Shown here: positions 63,188-64,000 of the stretch, piece by piece
Numbering within the stretch: the first letter of the stretch is position 1
Layout: each line of letters begins with the position of its first letter
The notes under the pieces: generated by a model
What the model was told of the DNA's origin: nothing
The model's database searches: none
What the model saw: only the letters and a program-made list of their open reading frames with translations
Made by a program: the position numbers and the translations under genes
Source: Climacteris rufus
Taxonomy: Eukaryota; Chordata; Aves; Passeriformes; Climacteridae
Length of the DNA stretch: 64,000 bases
Direction: 5' to 3'
Assembly (NCBI GenBank): GCA_013398175.1
Contig: VZRZ01005134.1
Span: forward strand, 251,147 to 315,146

Positions 63188-63343
63188 CATATCTTCCCTT
63201 GTGCCTTTAACTTTGTACATTGACCATGACTTCCCATCATTGCTGTACGCAATTTTATAAGATTTTACATATTCTGGACTTCCAATCCTCTTGGCACCTT
63301 GAGTAATAACTCCAGTAACTCTCATCTTCTTCTGCAGGTTTAT
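63188..63343 (-). CDS. EDIL3: EDIL3 coding exon: middle of discoidin domain C1
   Basis: This 156-nt exon (52 codons, phase 0 at both ends) encodes the middle beta-strands of the first F5/8 type C (discoidin) domain. It reads from INLQKKMRVTG through ITQGAKRIGSPEYVKSYK and AYSNDGKSW to GTREDM. The acceptor is TTTCAG before ATA (AG at 63345-63344) and the donor is ATG followed by GTAAGA (GT at 63187-63186). The discoidin fold uses this stretch for its core barrel; the motif TGxITQGAK..SYKxAYSNDGxxW is a family hallmark and recurs in the C2 exon at 23296-23451. Codon use is AT-leaning (20 of 52 third positions G or C), unlike the next exon. This is the first exon of the gene visible in the window, so the preceding exon lies beyond 64000. 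Confidence 0.95.
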
Positions 63344-64000
63344 CTGAAACAACAGCACACTGTTAATCTGAGGGACACAATTCTGATCCTTGATTCCTTT
63401 TCATTTTTCTTTCTTAAATGACAGGAAAAGGCTTAGCTGTTGCACCTAAATTACTACTTTTACACTTGCATTAATTCCTTTTATCTTTCATTAATCTCAT
63501 GTGAAAATGCACATAATGAATGGAAAAAATTGAACCAAAATCCAGGACTGTGGTTATTTCATGTGTATATGTACACAGCTATATACATATATTATGGATA
63601 TACAAAATGTTAGCGGTGCATTACTGTGATATTGCTTAGTTCTGGCATATAGGTTTACTCCTACATATTTCCTGCCTGAAAGGGAAATGAAACAGGGTGA
63701 TAATTTACCAAAGGCTAATCTTCTCTTCTGTCAGAAGCCAGTTTGCAACATCATACAAAAGATCCTAAGTTTACGGCAAGTAAAACTTCTTTGTGAAATT
63801 AAAAATACAGGCAAGTTCTGAAAGCAAAGAAATAACTTTTTCTTGATTTTCACTGAAAATTTATGTATCTAGAGATCAAGGCTGAAATGCTAATCCTAAA
63901 ACAGTCAACAGCAAAATATCAATCATGGATATGAACATTTCCTGTGTACTTGTCTGAGCTGAACGCAACTCCTTGAAGTACAAAATGAAGATGTTCAGAG
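63344..64000 (-). other. EDIL3: EDIL3 intron, truncated by the window edge
   Basis: Starts at the acceptor TTTCAG and continues out of the window. The next upstream exon, expected to end WIQ in C1, is not present. AT-rich, with no repeat family recognised. Confidence 0.85.

Larger units (their letters stand above)
9262..64000 (-). other. EDIL3: EDIL3 gene, 3' part (five coding exons, introns, 3' UTR)
   Basis: This is the downstream part of the gene for EDIL3/Del-1, a secreted integrin- and phosphatidylserine-binding matrix protein of endothelium and embryonic vessels. The five exons join in frame into 263 residues that follow the discoidin C1-C2 region of EDIL3 closely. Recognisable blocks are ITQGAKRIGSPEY, NNTPYANSFTPPIK, VCRRHCTLRMELLGCEL and GKVNAWTSGHNDQSQWLQ. 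MFGE8 is the nearest paralogue, but these blocks fit EDIL3 better as I recall the family. The 5' part (signal peptide, three EGF repeats with RGD, start of C1) lies beyond base 64000. The 3' boundary is inferred from a poly(A) signal and is less certain than the exons. Confidence 0.93.

Noticed and set aside
1..64000. CRISPR arrays, prokaryotic operons, phage or integron structures, endogenous retrovirus LTRs, tRNA or rRNA genes
   Set aside because: None seen on either strand. The base composition, CR1 content and GT-AG exons indicate vertebrate nuclear DNA, and no paired LTR or cloverleaf was evident by eye.

Overview
The window looks like ordinary vertebrate nuclear DNA from a bird, most likely a songbird. 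It is AT-rich and sparsely coding. It carries many CR1 LINE fragments of the avian type, whose 3' ends have the ATTCTRTG-type tail and whose ORF2 remnants read in the style VGRPWHRVPREAVAAPGSLE. There are no operons, tRNA or rRNA genes, CRISPR arrays, insertion sequences or bacterial signals.

One gene was recognised: the 3' part of EDIL3 (Del-1, EGF-like repeats and discoidin I-like domains 3) on the minus strand. Five coding exons are present, listed here in transcript order: 63343-63188, 62110-61966, 56512-56328, 23451-23296 and 13153-13004 (TGA stop at 13006-13004). All have GT..AG boundaries and the reading frame stays open across every junction. They encode 263 residues, about residues 218-480 of the usual 480: the second part of discoidin domain C1 and all of C2. 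The signal peptide, EGF repeats, RGD motif and start of C1 lie upstream, beyond base 64000. The introns inside the window are about 1.1, 5.5, 32.9 and 10.1 kb. The probable 3' UTR runs from 13003 to about 9262. It ends at an AATAAA on the minus strand (9285-9280) with a GT-rich stretch just beyond, and it contains two Pumilio-type sites.

Region by region: 1-9260 is downstream intergenic sequence with CR1 copies, including an old minus-strand CR1 that retains endonuclease and reverse-transcriptase remnants and is split by a younger plus-strand CR1. 9262-13153 is the putative 3' UTR plus the last exon. 13154-23295 is the last intron. 23452-56327 is a very large intron with most of the other CR1 copies, a perfect (TTCC)17 microsatellite and several AT-rich blocks that could be conserved regulatory DNA. 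56328-63343 holds the three upstream exons.

I found no convincing previously undescribed system. The most noteworthy points are the matching exon layout of the two discoidin domains, the strong contrast in third-position GC between neighbouring exons, CpG clusters at two paralogous exons, the nested CR1 insertion, the simple-repeat tract next to one splice acceptor, and candidate regulatory elements in the 3' UTR and introns.
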